Below are positions 1 to 8,451 of a DNA stretch of 64,000 bases, piece by piece. The stretch spans positions 62,001 through 126,000 of the forward strand of contig UCIV01000013.1 in NCBI GenBank assembly GCA_900472575.1, in the 5' to 3' direction. Made by a program: the position numbers and the translations under genes. Source of the stretch: Hyphomicrobiales bacterium (GTDB lineage: Bacteria > Pseudomonadota > Alphaproteobacteria > Rhizobiales > Rhizobiaceae). The notes beneath the pieces were generated by a model. It searched no databases and had not been told where the DNA came from. It saw only the letters and a program-made list of their open reading frames with translations. Within the stretch, counting starts at the first letter, position 1. Every line of letters starts with the position of its first letter.

Positions 1-1604
1 GTAAAGAGTATGTCGGTGCCCAGCGGCTGGTATTTTGCACCAATCTCGTACTGGGTTCCTTCCTGTGCTTTGGCCTCGCCCACCAGCGTAGAACGGCTCG
101 CGCCGATCGGCTGGAAAGATTCCACGTAGCTACCATAGAACGAGAGCTCATCCGTCGCCTTGAATGTCAGTCCCGCCCGTGGGGTGAAGGCTTCGTCAAC
201 AGCACTGTCGCTGCCTGAATCAGTATCGGCATGATCGTAACGCCCACCGAGGGTGAGTATCCAACGCTTGTCGAACGTCAACTCCTCCTGAAGATAGATG
301 CTCTTCGTCGCCTGAGTGCCTTCGGTTATTGACGCAGGATAGAATCCGATACTGCCCGCCCCAGAATAGACCGGATCAAATGGATCGATCGCCGGCAGTA
401 CGCCATCAAGACGACGCTCCCGAAGCTTGTGATGCTCATAACTTACACCGAGGAGAGTGCGGCTATCAAAAAGACCGAAGCTCGCGTCATATTGGAGCTG
501 GTTATCTATATCGAAGCGCTTGGCTTCTCCATAAACACCGAGCGCGCCGCGATCTGCCGCAGGATCGGCTGAGGTCGCGTAAACGCCTTCATAAGTCAGA
601 TCGAGATTGGTGTAGCGGGCATTCTGCCGGAACTCCAAACCATTTCCGAGATTCTGGCGAAAGTCATAACCGATGTTTCGCTCAATCGTGTCCATATTGT
701 CGAAATCCGGTTCACCCAGATAGGTTTCCGAATCGATTTCGTCTCTCAGGCTATAGGGAATGCTGTGAGATGTGCTGCCATTCCGCTTGTTGTAGCTGGT
801 CAGCAGCGTGAAGTCCGTATCAGCAGAAGGACTGAAGGTCAGCGCCGGGGCAATATAAACTCTGTCATCCTGGCTGTAATCGATACCCTGCTTCGCGTCC
901 TGCCACTTGGCGGTCAGACGATAGGACCAGACTCCATCCGGGTCGATCGGACCACCAAAATCTGTACCCGTTTCGATGTGATCCTCGCCGAAGGTCGTGT
1001 AGACCTCACCAAACTTGTAGTCTTGCGGCCGCTTGCTGATGGCGTTGACGATGCCGCCGGGCTGCGAGATGCCAAAGAGCGTCGAGTTTGCGCCCTTCAA
1101 AACCTCCATCCGCTGCATCCCATACGGCTCCATGCGACTGCCCGTAAAATTGATACTACGTACCGGCAATCCATCGAGGAATGTGCTCTGCCCAGTCGAA
1201 TAGAACCCGCGGATCAGATAGTGATCATATCGGTTGTCTGATCCATAGACGTCGGTCAGCACGCCCGGCGTATAGGAAAGCGCTTCATCGAGCGTCTTCA
1301 CGCCACGCTCCTCAAGTTCCTTCTCAGTGACGACCGAAACGGCTGCCGCTGAATCGAGGATCGGCGTGTCGGTCTTCGAACTCGTGCGCGAGCTTTTTGC
1401 AACGATCGTCGAATCGGGCCCGACCGGCGAACCATCGCCCTGCAGGATAATCGGCTTCAACATCGTGCCGGCATCGGTCTCTTCGGCATTCTGAGCAAGA
1501 GCTTGCAGCGGCAGAACAATGGCGCAGCTGGACAAAAGCACGAGAAAACGACCGCGATTGCCGGTCTTTTTTGCGAAAGCATTGAAAACGGTAGAGCCAG
1601 ACAT
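1..1604 (-). CDS. TonB-dependent siderophore receptor (3' end cut by window)
   Basis: Outer-membrane receptor that imports an iron-siderophore complex using TonB energy. The minus-strand frame runs open from the ATG at 1604 to the window edge (534 codons), so the last part of the beta-barrel is missing; family members are about 700-750 residues. Visible in order: a signal peptide with hydrophobic core LVLLSSCAIVLPLQALA, a plug domain (AAVSVVTEKELEERG, LIRGF, VLKGANSTLFG, PGGIVNAISKRP) and the start of a barrel with aromatic strands (RYDHADT, YGSYVESF). The start is set by AAGGAG at 1611-1616, six bases upstream. The plug resembles the FhuA/FoxA hydroxamate group, but the ligand cannot be read from sequence. 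A TGA-N9-TCA iron motif lies upstream. The TetR gene ahead of it is on the same strand and may be unrelated. Confidence 0.9.
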   Translation of the reverse strand, partial: MSGSTVFNAFAKKTGNRGRFLVLLSSCAIVLPLQALAQNAEETDAGTMLKPIILQGDGSPVGPDSTIVAKSSRTSSKTDTPILDSAAAVSVVTEKELEERGVKTLDEALSYTPGVLTDVYGSDNRYDHYLIRGFYSTGQSTFLDGLPVRSINFTGSRMEPYGMQRMEVLKGANSTLFGISQPGGIVNAISKRPQDYKFGEVYTTFGEDHIETGTDFGGPIDPDGVWSYRLTAKWQDAKQGIDYSQDDRVYIAPALTFSPSADTDFTLLTSYNKRNGSTSHSIPYSLRDEIDSETYLGEPDFDNMDTIERNIGYDFRQNLGNGLEFRQNARYTNLDLTYEGVYATSADPAADRGALGVYGEAKRFDIDNQLQYDASFGLFDSRTLLGVSYEHHKLRERRLDGVLPAIDPFDPVYSGAGSIGFYPASITEGTQATKSIYLQEELTFDKRWILTLGGRYDHADTDSGSDSAVDEAFTPRAGLTFKATDELSFYGSYVESFQPIGASRSTLVGEAKAQEGTQYEIGAKYQPLGTDILF

Positions 1605-1673
1605 AAAGTGCTCCTTCAGCATACGCGAGCAAAATCAGAGGCTTCGCGGCATCAAACGCAAAGCCAAAAAATA

Positions 1674-1688
1674 TGATTGATAAAATCA
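1674..1688. promoter_or_regulatory. Putative RirA iron-responsive operator (IRO box)
   Basis: The sequence TGATTGATAAAATCA matches TGA-N9-TCA, the IRO motif described for the rhizobial iron regulator RirA. It sits about 70 bases upstream of the siderophore-receptor start at 1604, a plausible promoter position. This supports iron-repressed expression of the receptor. The short motif can occur by chance, so position and gene function carry much of the weight. Confidence 0.5.
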
Positions 1689-1784
1689 GGAATTATCGGT
1701 CACCATAAAGTGAGTCAATGCGCGAAGACTTACACCGGCAGCGTATCAACAATATCTGCGGCCGATATGCCACAGGCTGATCGA

Positions 1785-2447
1785 TCAGCCTTCGCCGGAA
1801 GACACGTCCGGCGTTTTCAGATAGCTGAGGACCGCATCCGAAATCATCTGCTTGTGGCGCGCCATCAACCCCTCCTCGGAAAGATCGCGCCTGAAAATCG
1901 CGCCGAACGTGTAGCGATTGGAGACACGGAAGAAACAGAAGGCGCTGATCAGCATGTGAACATCGATTGCATCCGTGCGGCGCAGGAAAACACCATCTCG
2001 CCCGCCCCTGTCGATGATTTTTTCCAACATCTCGATGATTGATATGTTCAGATCGAGAAGCGTTTCCGACCTGCGCATATGAGCGGCGCAATTGATGTTC
2101 TCGCTGCTGACGAGGCGGATGAAATCGGGATGCGCTTCGTCATAGTCAAACGTTTCGGAAATGAGCACGCGCAATGCATCTTCGGCTGAAAGATCATCAA
2201 GCTGAAGATCCGCCTCCAGCGTTCTGATCTGTCTGTAGGAACGTTCCAACACAGCGAGGTAGAGATCTTCCTTGCCGCCGAAGTAATAATAGATCATCCG
2301 CTTGGACGTGCGCGTCCTCTCGGCGATCGCATCGATGCGGCCACCGGCCAAACCATGTGTCGCGAACTCTTCGGTCGCAGCATCGAGAATGTCCGCCTTC
2401 GTTCGTTCGGGATCATTTTTTCGGCGCTGTTGCGGTCTGGCAGACAT
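1785..2447 (-). CDS. TetR/AcrR family transcriptional regulator
   Basis: One-component repressor of about 220 residues. The N-terminus has the TetR helix-turn-helix (RTKADILDAATEEFATHG, then ERTRTSKRMIYYYFGGKEDLY) and the C-terminal half is an all-helical ligand/dimer domain. I take the ATG at 2447 (MSARPQQRR), with GGAGT about ten bases upstream. An in-frame ATG at 2489 would add 14 residues and has a poorer, more distant GGAG. The gene ends about 180 bases before the siderophore receptor on the same strand and is divergent from the thiamine-precursor operon; neither is a proven target. The ligand is unknown. Confidence 0.88.
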   Translation of the reverse strand: MSARPQQRRKNDPERTKADILDAATEEFATHGLAGGRIDAIAERTRTSKRMIYYYFGGKEDLYLAVLERSYRQIRTLEADLQLDDLSAEDALRVLISETFDYDEAHPDFIRLVSSENINCAAHMRRSETLLDLNISIIEMLEKIIDRGGRDGVFLRRTDAIDVHMLISAFCFFRVSNRYTFGAIFRRDLSEEGLMARHKQMISDAVLSYLKTPDVSSGEG

Positions 2448-2571
2448 GGAAACGTAACTCCGGAGCTCCACCGGCCGGAGCGAATTCATACCCGTCTCGT
2501 ACTCCGCTTGAAACGGTCATTCAACACTGCCCTCTTGCAAGTCCTGCATCATCTGATCTATCAGGGGCCGA

Positions 2572-2660
2572 ACAGGGGTGCTCCGTATTGCCGGGGTTGA
2601 GATTCGGTCGTCATGACCGTGGACCCTTAAGCTGATCTGGATAATGCCAGCGGAGCGAGG
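2572..2660 (+). promoter_or_regulatory. TPP (THI-box) riboswitch
   Basis: The leader contains the conserved TPP aptamer elements in order: CAGGGGTGCTCCG near 2573, GGTTGAGATT near 2595, ACCCTTAAG near 2623, and the 3' core CTGATCTGGATAATGCCAGC at 2632-2651, followed by GGAGCGAGG. It precedes the YkoF/ThiXZY-type operon by a few bases. The 3' edge of the aptamer (GGAGCGAGG at about 2653-2660) is also the only good Shine-Dalgarno sequence for the ATG at 2667. TPP binding would therefore be expected to hide the ribosome-binding site, giving translational repression. Exact stem boundaries were judged by eye. Confidence 0.93.
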
Positions 2661-2666
2661 TATAAG

Positions 2667-3275
2667 ATGTTTTCCGGCGCGCAGATTTCCCTTTACCCGA
2701 TGTCCGACGATTTCGTCGACGTCATCCTCGGTGCCTTGTCCGCGCTTGATCCCTATCGGGATCAGTTGAGGATCGAAACCGACGATATTTCGACGCTTCT
2801 TGTCGGTACGCCCGATATTGTCATGGCCGCGATGCGCGATCTCTTCGTTGCCGCCGCGAAATCCGGCAAGCATTGCGTCATGCACGCGACGCTGTCGCGC
2901 GGCTGCCCCGGCGAGCCGGACGATCCGATCTGCCATGTTCCCGAGATGACCGGGCCGCTCGCCCCGCTGGATGAGCGCAAGGCGCAGGCATTGACTGCCG
3001 TCTCCTCCATCCCGCTTGCCGGACAGCCGACTGCCGCGCAATTTTCTCTCTACACACTCGGCATCGGCCAGCACATGGACGAGATCTATGGCTGCATCGA
3101 TTTCATCAAGTCGTCAGGCGTGTTCGACAAGTCGAAAAACTTCTGCACGAAACTGCGTGGCGATGCCGCTCCGGTTTTTGCAACCATGGGAGAGGCCTTC
3201 GTTCGTTTCGGGCCACCGCAGGGCCATGTGACGATTGATCTGACCGTTTCAGCCAACAGCCCGAGCGCCATCTAA
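2667..3275 (+). CDS. ykoF: YkoF-family thiamine/HMP-binding protein
   Basis: A 202-residue cytoplasmic protein resembling YkoF, which binds thiamine or its hydroxymethylpyrimidine (HMP) moiety through two ferredoxin-like repeats. Two similar halves are visible, each with an AQ(I/F)SLY motif: residues 5-10 (AQISLYPM) and about 130-135 (AQFSLYTLG). The repeats start like those of YkoF and YkoF-like Ykof/HMP domains. It is the first gene after the TPP riboswitch, and the rest of the operon is a ThiXYZ-type importer, so a role in binding an imported pyrimidine precursor is likely. No signal peptide is visible. The ATG is placed directly after the riboswitch-embedded SD. Confidence 0.85.
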   Translation: MFSGAQISLYPMSDDFVDVILGALSALDPYRDQLRIETDDISTLLVGTPDIVMAAMRDLFVAAAKSGKHCVMHATLSRGCPGEPDDPICHVPEMTGPLAPLDERKAQALTAVSSIPLAGQPTAAQFSLYTLGIGQHMDEIYGCIDFIKSSGVFDKSKNFCTKLRGDAAPVFATMGEAFVRFGPPQGHVTIDLTVSANSPSAI

Positions 3276-3294
3276 CGCCCTTACGGACAAGCCG

Positions 3295-4101
3295 ATGTCG
3301 TCGAGCACTTCGCCCATGCGCGGACCTATGCTCCGCACCCATGCCTTCCGGGCCTTGCCGGCTCTCGTTGCCGCGAGCTGTATGCTGTTCGCATGGGAGA
3401 TCTATTGCCGCTCCTCAGGCATTTCTGAGACGACGCTGCCCGCACCATCCCAGGTGCTTCTTCAGGCATGGCTCAATCGCGACGCCCTGTGGGCCAATAC
3501 CGTGCCAACGCTGCGTGCCACCCTGCTGGGCTTCTCGCTATCGCTGGTTCTCGCGTTCCTACTATCAATGGCGATCGATTTCTCCACCCTAATGCGGCGG
3601 GCGCTTTTTCCGATCTTCATCGCCAGCCAGACTTTGCCGCTGGTGGCAATCGCACCGCTGGTCGTGCTGTGGTTCGGTTTCGGCCTTTTGCCGAAAATCC
3701 TGCTCGTGGCGCTCGTCACCTTCTTTCCGATGCTGGTCGCCTTGGCCGAAGGGTATGCCGCCACCGAAAACGAAGTCGAAGACCTGCTTGTCTCGATGGG
3801 CGCATCCCGCTGGAAGCGCTTCCTGCTTGCCCGCCTGCCCTCAGCGCTCCCCTATTTCTTCGCCGGATTGCGCATCTCGATTACCTATGCCGTCGTCGCG
3901 GCCATCTTCGCTGAATATGCGGGAGCGGCGAAAGGCCTCGGCATCTACATGCTCAATGCGAAGAACAATTTCCGGCCGGACCTCGTGCTCGCCGCCGTGC
4001 TGGTCAGTTCGCTGCTGACACTGCTTCTGTTCAGCGCCACCTGGGCCGTGCAGCGGCTGGCCGCACCGTGGATCGACAGTGGAGCGGGGCGACGCCCATG
4101 A
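3295..4101 (+). CDS. thiX: ABC transporter permease for thiamine precursor (ThiX-like)
   Basis: Inner-membrane permease of 268 residues in the BPD_transp_1 (SsuC/TauC/ThiX) group. About six hydrophobic segments are visible, with the cytoplasmic coupling (EAA-like) loop EDLLVSMGASRWKRFLLARLP cut around residues 160-180, followed by ALPYFFAGLRI. The likely substrate is a pyrimidine thiamine precursor, because the gene lies under a TPP riboswitch with an NMT1-type binding protein. Its stop overlaps the ATPase start (ATGA). The start at 3295 has a weak SD; ATGs at 3316 and 3328 are alternatives that shorten only the N-terminal tail. Confidence 0.88.
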   Translation: MSSSTSPMRGPMLRTHAFRALPALVAASCMLFAWEIYCRSSGISETTLPAPSQVLLQAWLNRDALWANTVPTLRATLLGFSLSLVLAFLLSMAIDFSTLMRRALFPIFIASQTLPLVAIAPLVVLWFGFGLLPKILLVALVTFFPMLVALAEGYAATENEVEDLLVSMGASRWKRFLLARLPSALPYFFAGLRISITYAVVAAIFAEYAGAAKGLGIYMLNAKNNFRPDLVLAAVLVSSLLTLLLFSATWAVQRLAAPWIDSGAGRRP

Positions 4102-4877
4102 CCGAACCGCTGCTTTGCCTCGACAAGGTTTCGCTGAGCTACGGTGATATCGATGTGCTGCACGATATCTCGCTGGATGTCATGCCCGGCGAATTCGTCT
4201 CGATCCTCGGGCCTTCGGGGGCGGGAAAATCGACCATATTCAAGCTTCTCACCGGCGCGGCGAATGCCGACAGCGGCGAGATCCGCTTTGCCGGCAAGCC
4301 GCTTCTGCCGACAGATCGACCATTCGCCTTCATGCCACAACGCGATGCACTCATGCCCTGGCGGCGGATCATCGACAACACGATGCTTGGCCTCGAAGTT
4401 CAGGGAATGCCGCGAAAAGAGGCGCGAAAGCGTGTCGCGCCATTGTTTGAGGAATTCGGCCTCGGCGGCTTCGAGCAGCATTACCCGCAAGCGCTCTCCG
4501 GCGGCATGCGCCAGCGCGCGGCACTGCTGCGCACCGTCGTTCAGGAAAAGCCGGTCCTGCTGCTCGATGAGCCGTTCGGGGCGCTGGATGCGCTCACCCG
4601 CAACCAGATGCAGATCTGGCTCGAGGCTATGTGGCTCAGACATCGCTGGACGATCATCCTGATTACCCATGATGTACGGGAGGCCGTGATGCTTTCCGAC
4701 AGGATCCACCTGCTGTCGCCGCGCCCTGCACGCGTTGAGCAGACGATCGCGGTTCCCCTGCCGCGTGCACGCTTCAGCCACTCCACGGCCCGTGCCGAGG
4801 CTGCAACCATCGAAACGTCGATACTCGATTTTCTTCTCTCTCCCCAGATCAATGATCAGGAAGGACACTTGCCATGA
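4098..4877 (+). CDS. thiZ: ABC transporter ATP-binding protein for thiamine precursor (ThiZ-like)
   Basis: A 259-residue ATPase of the nitrate/sulfonate/taurine ABC subfamily. Walker A is GPSGAGKST, the signature is LSGGMRQR, Walker B is VLLLDEPFGALD, and the switch histidine is in LITHD. It starts at the ATG at 4098, overlapping the permease stop, and its own stop overlaps the binding-protein start (ATGA at 4874). The tight four-gene coupling and the upstream TPP riboswitch make it the energizing subunit of HMP-type precursor uptake. A longer in-frame start at 4068 lies inside the permease and is unnecessary. Confidence 0.9.
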   Translation: MTEPLLCLDKVSLSYGDIDVLHDISLDVMPGEFVSILGPSGAGKSTIFKLLTGAANADSGEIRFAGKPLLPTDRPFAFMPQRDALMPWRRIIDNTMLGLEVQGMPRKEARKRVAPLFEEFGLGGFEQHYPQALSGGMRQRAALLRTVVQEKPVLLLDEPFGALDALTRNQMQIWLEAMWLRHRWTIILITHDVREAVMLSDRIHLLSPRPARVEQTIAVPLPRARFSHSTARAEAATIETSILDFLLSPQINDQEGHLP

Positions 4878-5887
4878 GCCAATTACTGCTGAGCCGCCGC
4901 GCCACGCTCGCGGCACTCGCCACCCTCGCCCTGCCGGCGCTGCCTGCCCGGTCCCATGCCGCGTCAAAGGTTACGGTCGCCCTCGACTGGACCCCGAACA
5001 CCAATCACGTCGGCCTTTTCATCGCCCGCGATAAAGGCTTCTACAAGGACGAGGGTATCAACGTCGAAATCCTCCCCTACACGGACAGCTCGGCCGGAAC
5101 GCTGGTTGCCAATCACGTGGCCGACTTCGGCATTCTCGGCTCGATCGCCCTTCTTACCCAACGCACGGCGGGTGCCGACCTCGTCGGCACCTATGCCATC
5201 GTGCAGACCGAAACGGGCCGCCTGGTGCTCAAGGGAGGCCGTTCCGACATCACCCGCCCGAAGGATCTCGATGGCAAGACCTATGGCGGTTTCGGCTCCG
5301 CCTGGGAAAATGCGCTGATATCCTCGATCATCCGCCATGACGGCGGCAAGGGGGAATTCGAGACGATCACTCTCGGCACGTCCGCCTATCAAGCCCTAGA
5401 AAACGGCGCCGTCGATTTCACGCTGGAAGTCTATACCTGGGAAGGCGTAAAGGCTGAACTCGAAGGCTTGAAGCAGGGCGCGTTCCGTTATGCCGATTAT
5501 GGCGTGCCGGACGAGCACACGACCCTGATCGGCTCCAGCCGCAAATTCCTGGACGGCAACCCCAAGGAGGCTGCAGCCTTCCTTCAGGCGACCCGCAAGG
5601 GCTATCAGTTCGCCATCGAAAATCCGGACGAGGCGACCGACCTGCTGATTTCGGCCAACAAGGATGCATTGACCGATCGCGCCCTGGTCCGCGCGTCGCT
5701 CAAGGCGCTGATCGACGGCAAATATCTGCAAAGCGCCGAGGGCGTGATCGGCACGATCGATCCTTCGAAATTCGAAGCGATCGGCGCTTACGCCTATCAG
5801 GCCGGCATCCTTAAGGCCGCCGGCGGCAAGCCTCTCGAAGCAAAACCGGATTTTAAGGTCTATTACGCCAACGACTTTCTGAAATGA
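4874..5887 (+). CDS. thiY: NMT1/THI5-like periplasmic binding protein (ThiY-like)
   Basis: A 337-residue periplasmic substrate-binding protein. The N-terminus has a twin-arginine-like and hydrophobic leader (LLSRRATLAALATLALPALPARSHA is its span, residues 4-28). The mature part begins KVTVALDWTPNTNHVGLF, followed by GFYKDEGINVEI, typical of the NMT1/THI5 fold. ThiY of the ThiXYZ system binds formylaminopyrimidine, a thiamine breakdown product; HMP is also possible. Its translation is coupled to the ATPase gene. A hairpin follows the stop. Family and operon are clear; the exact pyrimidine ligand is inferred. Confidence 0.9.
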   Translation: MSQLLLSRRATLAALATLALPALPARSHAASKVTVALDWTPNTNHVGLFIARDKGFYKDEGINVEILPYTDSSAGTLVANHVADFGILGSIALLTQRTAGADLVGTYAIVQTETGRLVLKGGRSDITRPKDLDGKTYGGFGSAWENALISSIIRHDGGKGEFETITLGTSAYQALENGAVDFTLEVYTWEGVKAELEGLKQGAFRYADYGVPDEHTTLIGSSRKFLDGNPKEAAAFLQATRKGYQFAIENPDEATDLLISANKDALTDRALVRASLKALIDGKYLQSAEGVIGTIDPSKFEAIGAYAYQAGILKAAGGKPLEAKPDFKVYYANDFLK

Positions 5888-5900
5888 CACCGAAGTGTCG

Positions 5901-5924
5901 AGGGTGCCGGCTGACCGGCGCCCT
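5901..5924. terminator. Hairpin between converging genes
   Basis: AGGGTGCCGG-CTGA-CCGGCGCCCT forms a ten-pair stem (one G-U) 14 bases after the thiY stop and before the end of the converging DUF1612 gene. There is no long T-run, so it may be a weak or factor-assisted terminator. Confidence 0.55.
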
Positions 5925-5971
5925 TGATCCACGCCCTTGGCCGCCAGCCTTCCGGCAGACAGGATATGGCA

Positions 5972-7069
5972 TCAGATGATGCCCCAGGCACGAAACCGTC
6001 CTCGTCCCGTCAGCTCTCTCAGGTGCAATTCCGAAGCGATCTTCAGCGCGCCTTGCGGCGTCACCGAAAGAGACTTTGCGATCATGCCCGAAGACACCAT
6101 CGGTCGGGATAACACGAGGTCGACAAGTTGCGGCAGTTTCGATGACTGACGTCGTCCGGCGATCCGGTGCTGCATCTGCTGCTGCGCCAGCACAAGGCGG
6201 TCATGTTCCTTCAAGCCTGTCAGGCTGGCTTCGGTGATCGCCTCGAGAAAGGCCAGAATACGAACCTCCTGCCTGGGACTTGTCCTCAGTTCTCGCCCGA
6301 CCTGTTTCAGCCCCAGATTGAAAGCCGCCAGATGCGCCGTTGTGACACCCTCCTTCCTCAGAAGCGATGCGGCCAGCAACCGACCCAGCCATGGAGCGTG
6401 CTGCAACACCTGCAACTGGTTCCAGGCATCCAGCAAAAGCACGGCCCTGAGGACCGGCGGCAGGTTCGCACTTCTTTCGACCACATCCTGCCATTCGGCA
6501 AGCCGCTCATCCTCGTCCCAATCCGGCTCATAAAGAAGTGCAGCCCGTTCCTTCGGGTAAGTCGGCTCGGATGGCCTCATGACCTGCAACAGTGCGGCCT
6601 CGCTTCGAGCGACGACTGCGTCGATCTCCGCCAGATAGTGCGCCAGCGGATCCTCTTCATCCCGCAGCTCGGCGGGTTTGGTTTCGAGCGGGCTCTCGAT
6701 CGGTATGGCAGGCTGAAGCTCTGCCGCCTTTCCCCGCAATTGGCTGAGCCCTTCCCGGCTCAGAGCCCAACCGGGCTCGTTTTCGATAATGCGCCGTCTG
6801 GTGCGCAGGATATCGTACGCAATCGTCAGCTCATGCGTCGGTGCGCGAATGCCCATCGCCGCATCGTGCAACACCAGATCTTCCAGATGTACAAGCTCGC
6901 CATCGATCCAGAGCGACGCGACCGAATCGACGAAATGCGAACGTTCGATCCAACCTTGCCCTACCGTCGATCGAAAGACACGTTCATCAAGACGCGTGAT
7001 CGCGGCAGTCGCCCGGCAGACCGGCTCCATCAGCCGATGCAACGGCAGATCTGCGAAATTGTAGCGCAT
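5972..7069 (-). CDS. DUF1612 / HTH protein (RHE_PE00001 family)
   Basis: A cytoplasmic protein of about 365 residues of the rhizobial family known from plasmid-borne copies such as RHE_PE00001. It has a central DUF1612-like region (LPPVLRAVLLLDAWNQLQ, HLAAFNLGLKQVGR) and a C-terminal helix-turn-helix (QLVDLVLSRPMVSSGMIAKS, VTPQGALKIASELHL). The function is not established; the HTH suggests DNA binding, and the DDE/Fic-like label sometimes attached to it cannot be supported here. I take the ATG at 7069 (MRYNFADLPLHRL); the open frame extends to 7192, but the extra 41 residues look like noise. It converges with the thiamine operon and is divergent from selD, sharing a 243-base upstream region with TTATCA repeats. 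Confidence 0.75.
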   Translation of the reverse strand: MRYNFADLPLHRLMEPVCRATAAITRLDERVFRSTVGQGWIERSHFVDSVASLWIDGELVHLEDLVLHDAAMGIRAPTHELTIAYDILRTRRRIIENEPGWALSREGLSQLRGKAAELQPAIPIESPLETKPAELRDEEDPLAHYLAEIDAVVARSEAALLQVMRPSEPTYPKERAALLYEPDWDEDERLAEWQDVVERSANLPPVLRAVLLLDAWNQLQVLQHAPWLGRLLAASLLRKEGVTTAHLAAFNLGLKQVGRELRTSPRQEVRILAFLEAITEASLTGLKEHDRLVLAQQQMQHRIAGRRQSSKLPQLVDLVLSRPMVSSGMIAKSLSVTPQGALKIASELHLRELTGRGRFRAWGII

Positions 7070-7222
7070 GCTATTTACCGATCCCAGAATCGTTACGATC
7101 ATCATAGCGAATGAAGCGTGCTGTAAGAACAATCCTGTCGGGAAACCGGATGCCGGCTGTCTCGCCCCGCCCACACCCGGCCCTCTCACCACTCAGTGAT
7201 TGAACTATGACATCGGCCTAAC

Positions 7223-7254
7223 GTGATAGACGCGCGGTTATCAAGGCGTTATCA
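7223..7254. promoter_or_regulatory. TTATCA repeat cluster in DUF1612-selD divergent region
   Basis: TTATCA occurs at 7238-7243 and 7249-7254, exactly 11 bases apart, and its inverse TGATA occurs at 7224-7228. Spacing of one helical turn is typical of operators. The site is 58-90 bases upstream of selD and about 155 bases upstream of the DUF1612/HTH gene. No binding protein is known. Confidence 0.3.
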
Positions 7255-7312
7255 CCTCCATAACCCGTGCCACGCGAACCATGATCACGGCACGATCCGA
7301 AGGAGGAATACC

Positions 7313-8362
7313 ATGGATATGTCGTCTCCTCGTCTGACCGAGCTTGCCCATGGCGGCGGTTGCGGCTGCAAGCTTGCGCCCGCCGTCCTGCAGAAATTGC
7401 TGGCAGGCCAGCCGGCCGCGCAGCCGTTTGCACAACTTCTGGTCGGAAACGAGATGTCAGACGACGCCGCTGTCTGGCAGATCGACGACAATACATGCGT
7501 GATCGCCACCACAGACTTCTTCATGCCGATGGTGGACGACCCCTACGATTTTGGCCGCATCGCCGCCACCAACGCCATTTCCGATGTCTATGCCATGGGC
7601 GGCAAGCCGATCATGGCGCTTGCGATCCTGGGTATGCCGATCAACAAGCTGGAGCCGGAGAAGATCTCGAAAATCCTCGAAGGTGGCGCATCGATCTGCG
7701 CTGAAGCCGGTATCCCGGTTGCGGGCGGTCATTCCATCGACAGCGTCGAGCCGATCTATGGTCTTGCCGTGATCGGCATCTGTAACCCCAGTCAAGTGCG
7801 CCGCAATGGCGGAGCAAAGGCCGGCGACAAGCTCATCCTCACCAAGGGCATCGGCATTGGCATCTATTCCTCTGCTATCAAGAAGAATGCTCTGCCGAAA
7901 AAGGCGTATGACGAGATGATCGCCTCGACGACACTGCTCAACAAGGTCGGCACAACGCTTGCCGCCGATATTGACGTTCACGCCATCACCGACGTTACCG
8001 GCTTTGGCATTCTCGGCCACGGTCTGGAAATGGCGCGTGCCTCCGGGTTGACCTTGCGGCTGAACCTTGCCGACATCCCGTTTCTGGCGAAGGCCGAGGA
8101 ACTGGCGCAACAGGGCTTCATTACCGGGGCGTCCGTCCGCAACTGGGCGAGCTATGGCGATGCGATTACGCTGCCGGAAAATATGCCCGAATGGCAGAGG
8201 ATGTTGCTCGCAGATCCGCAAACCTCTGGCGGCCTGCTGGTTGCCGTTGCTGCCGATAAGGCGGATGCGATGGTAAAGCAGGCGCGGGATGCGGGTTATC
8301 CACTGGCAACCATTGTCGGCACGGTCGAAGACGGCGCAGCCGGGATCGTCGTCAACGGCTGA
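7313..8362 (+). CDS. selD: Selenide, water dikinase (selenophosphate synthase)
   Basis: Makes selenophosphate from selenide and ATP, the selenium donor for Sec-tRNA(Sec) synthesis by SelA. It is 349 residues, the usual length. The N-terminal motif GGGCGCK carries Cys17 and Lys20, equivalent to the catalytic Cys17/Lys20 of E. coli SelD, so this is a cysteine-type and not itself a selenoprotein. ATP/Mg motifs include [18 protein letters not shown] and GGHSID. The start is fixed by AGGAGG ten bases before the ATG at 7313; the longer open frame to 7223 is not needed. It stands apart from the rest of the sel genes, 1.8 kb away on the opposite strand, and heads a three-gene plus-strand unit. Confidence 0.96.
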   Translation: MDMSSPRLTELAHGGGCGCKLAPAVLQKLLAGQPAAQPFAQLLVGNEMSDDAAVWQIDDNTCVIATTDFFMPMVDDPYDFGRIAATNAISDVYAMGGKPIMALAILGMPINKLEPEKISKILEGGASICAEAGIPVAGGHSIDSVEPIYGLAVIGICNPSQVRRNGGAKAGDKLILTKGIGIGIYSSAIKKNALPKKAYDEMIASTTLLNKVGTTLAADIDVHAITDVTGFGILGHGLEMARASGLTLRLNLADIPFLAKAEELAQQGFITGASVRNWASYGDAITLPENMPEWQRMLLADPQTSGGLLVAVAADKADAMVKQARDAGYPLATIVGTVEDGAAGIVVNG

Positions 8363-8375
8363 TCGACTTCGTCTG

Positions 8376-8395
8376 ATCCGGTCATCCAACCGGAT
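8376..8395. other. Hairpin after selD
   Basis: ATCCGGT-CATCCA-ACCGGAT is a perfect seven-pair inverted repeat 14 bases after the selD stop. No T-run follows, so it may be an intercistronic RNA structure or weak terminator. Confidence 0.35.
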
Positions 8396-8451
8396 TATCC
8401 AAGGGAACTCGCCTTTGTGCACATGCGTTGTGGGCGATGGAAGGAGTTCCC

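Noticed and set aside
329..1632. Several 100-160 codon frames inside the siderophore-receptor region
   Set aside because: They lie antisense to or out of frame with a continuous receptor coding sequence and have arginine-, histidine- and serine-rich nonsense compositions.
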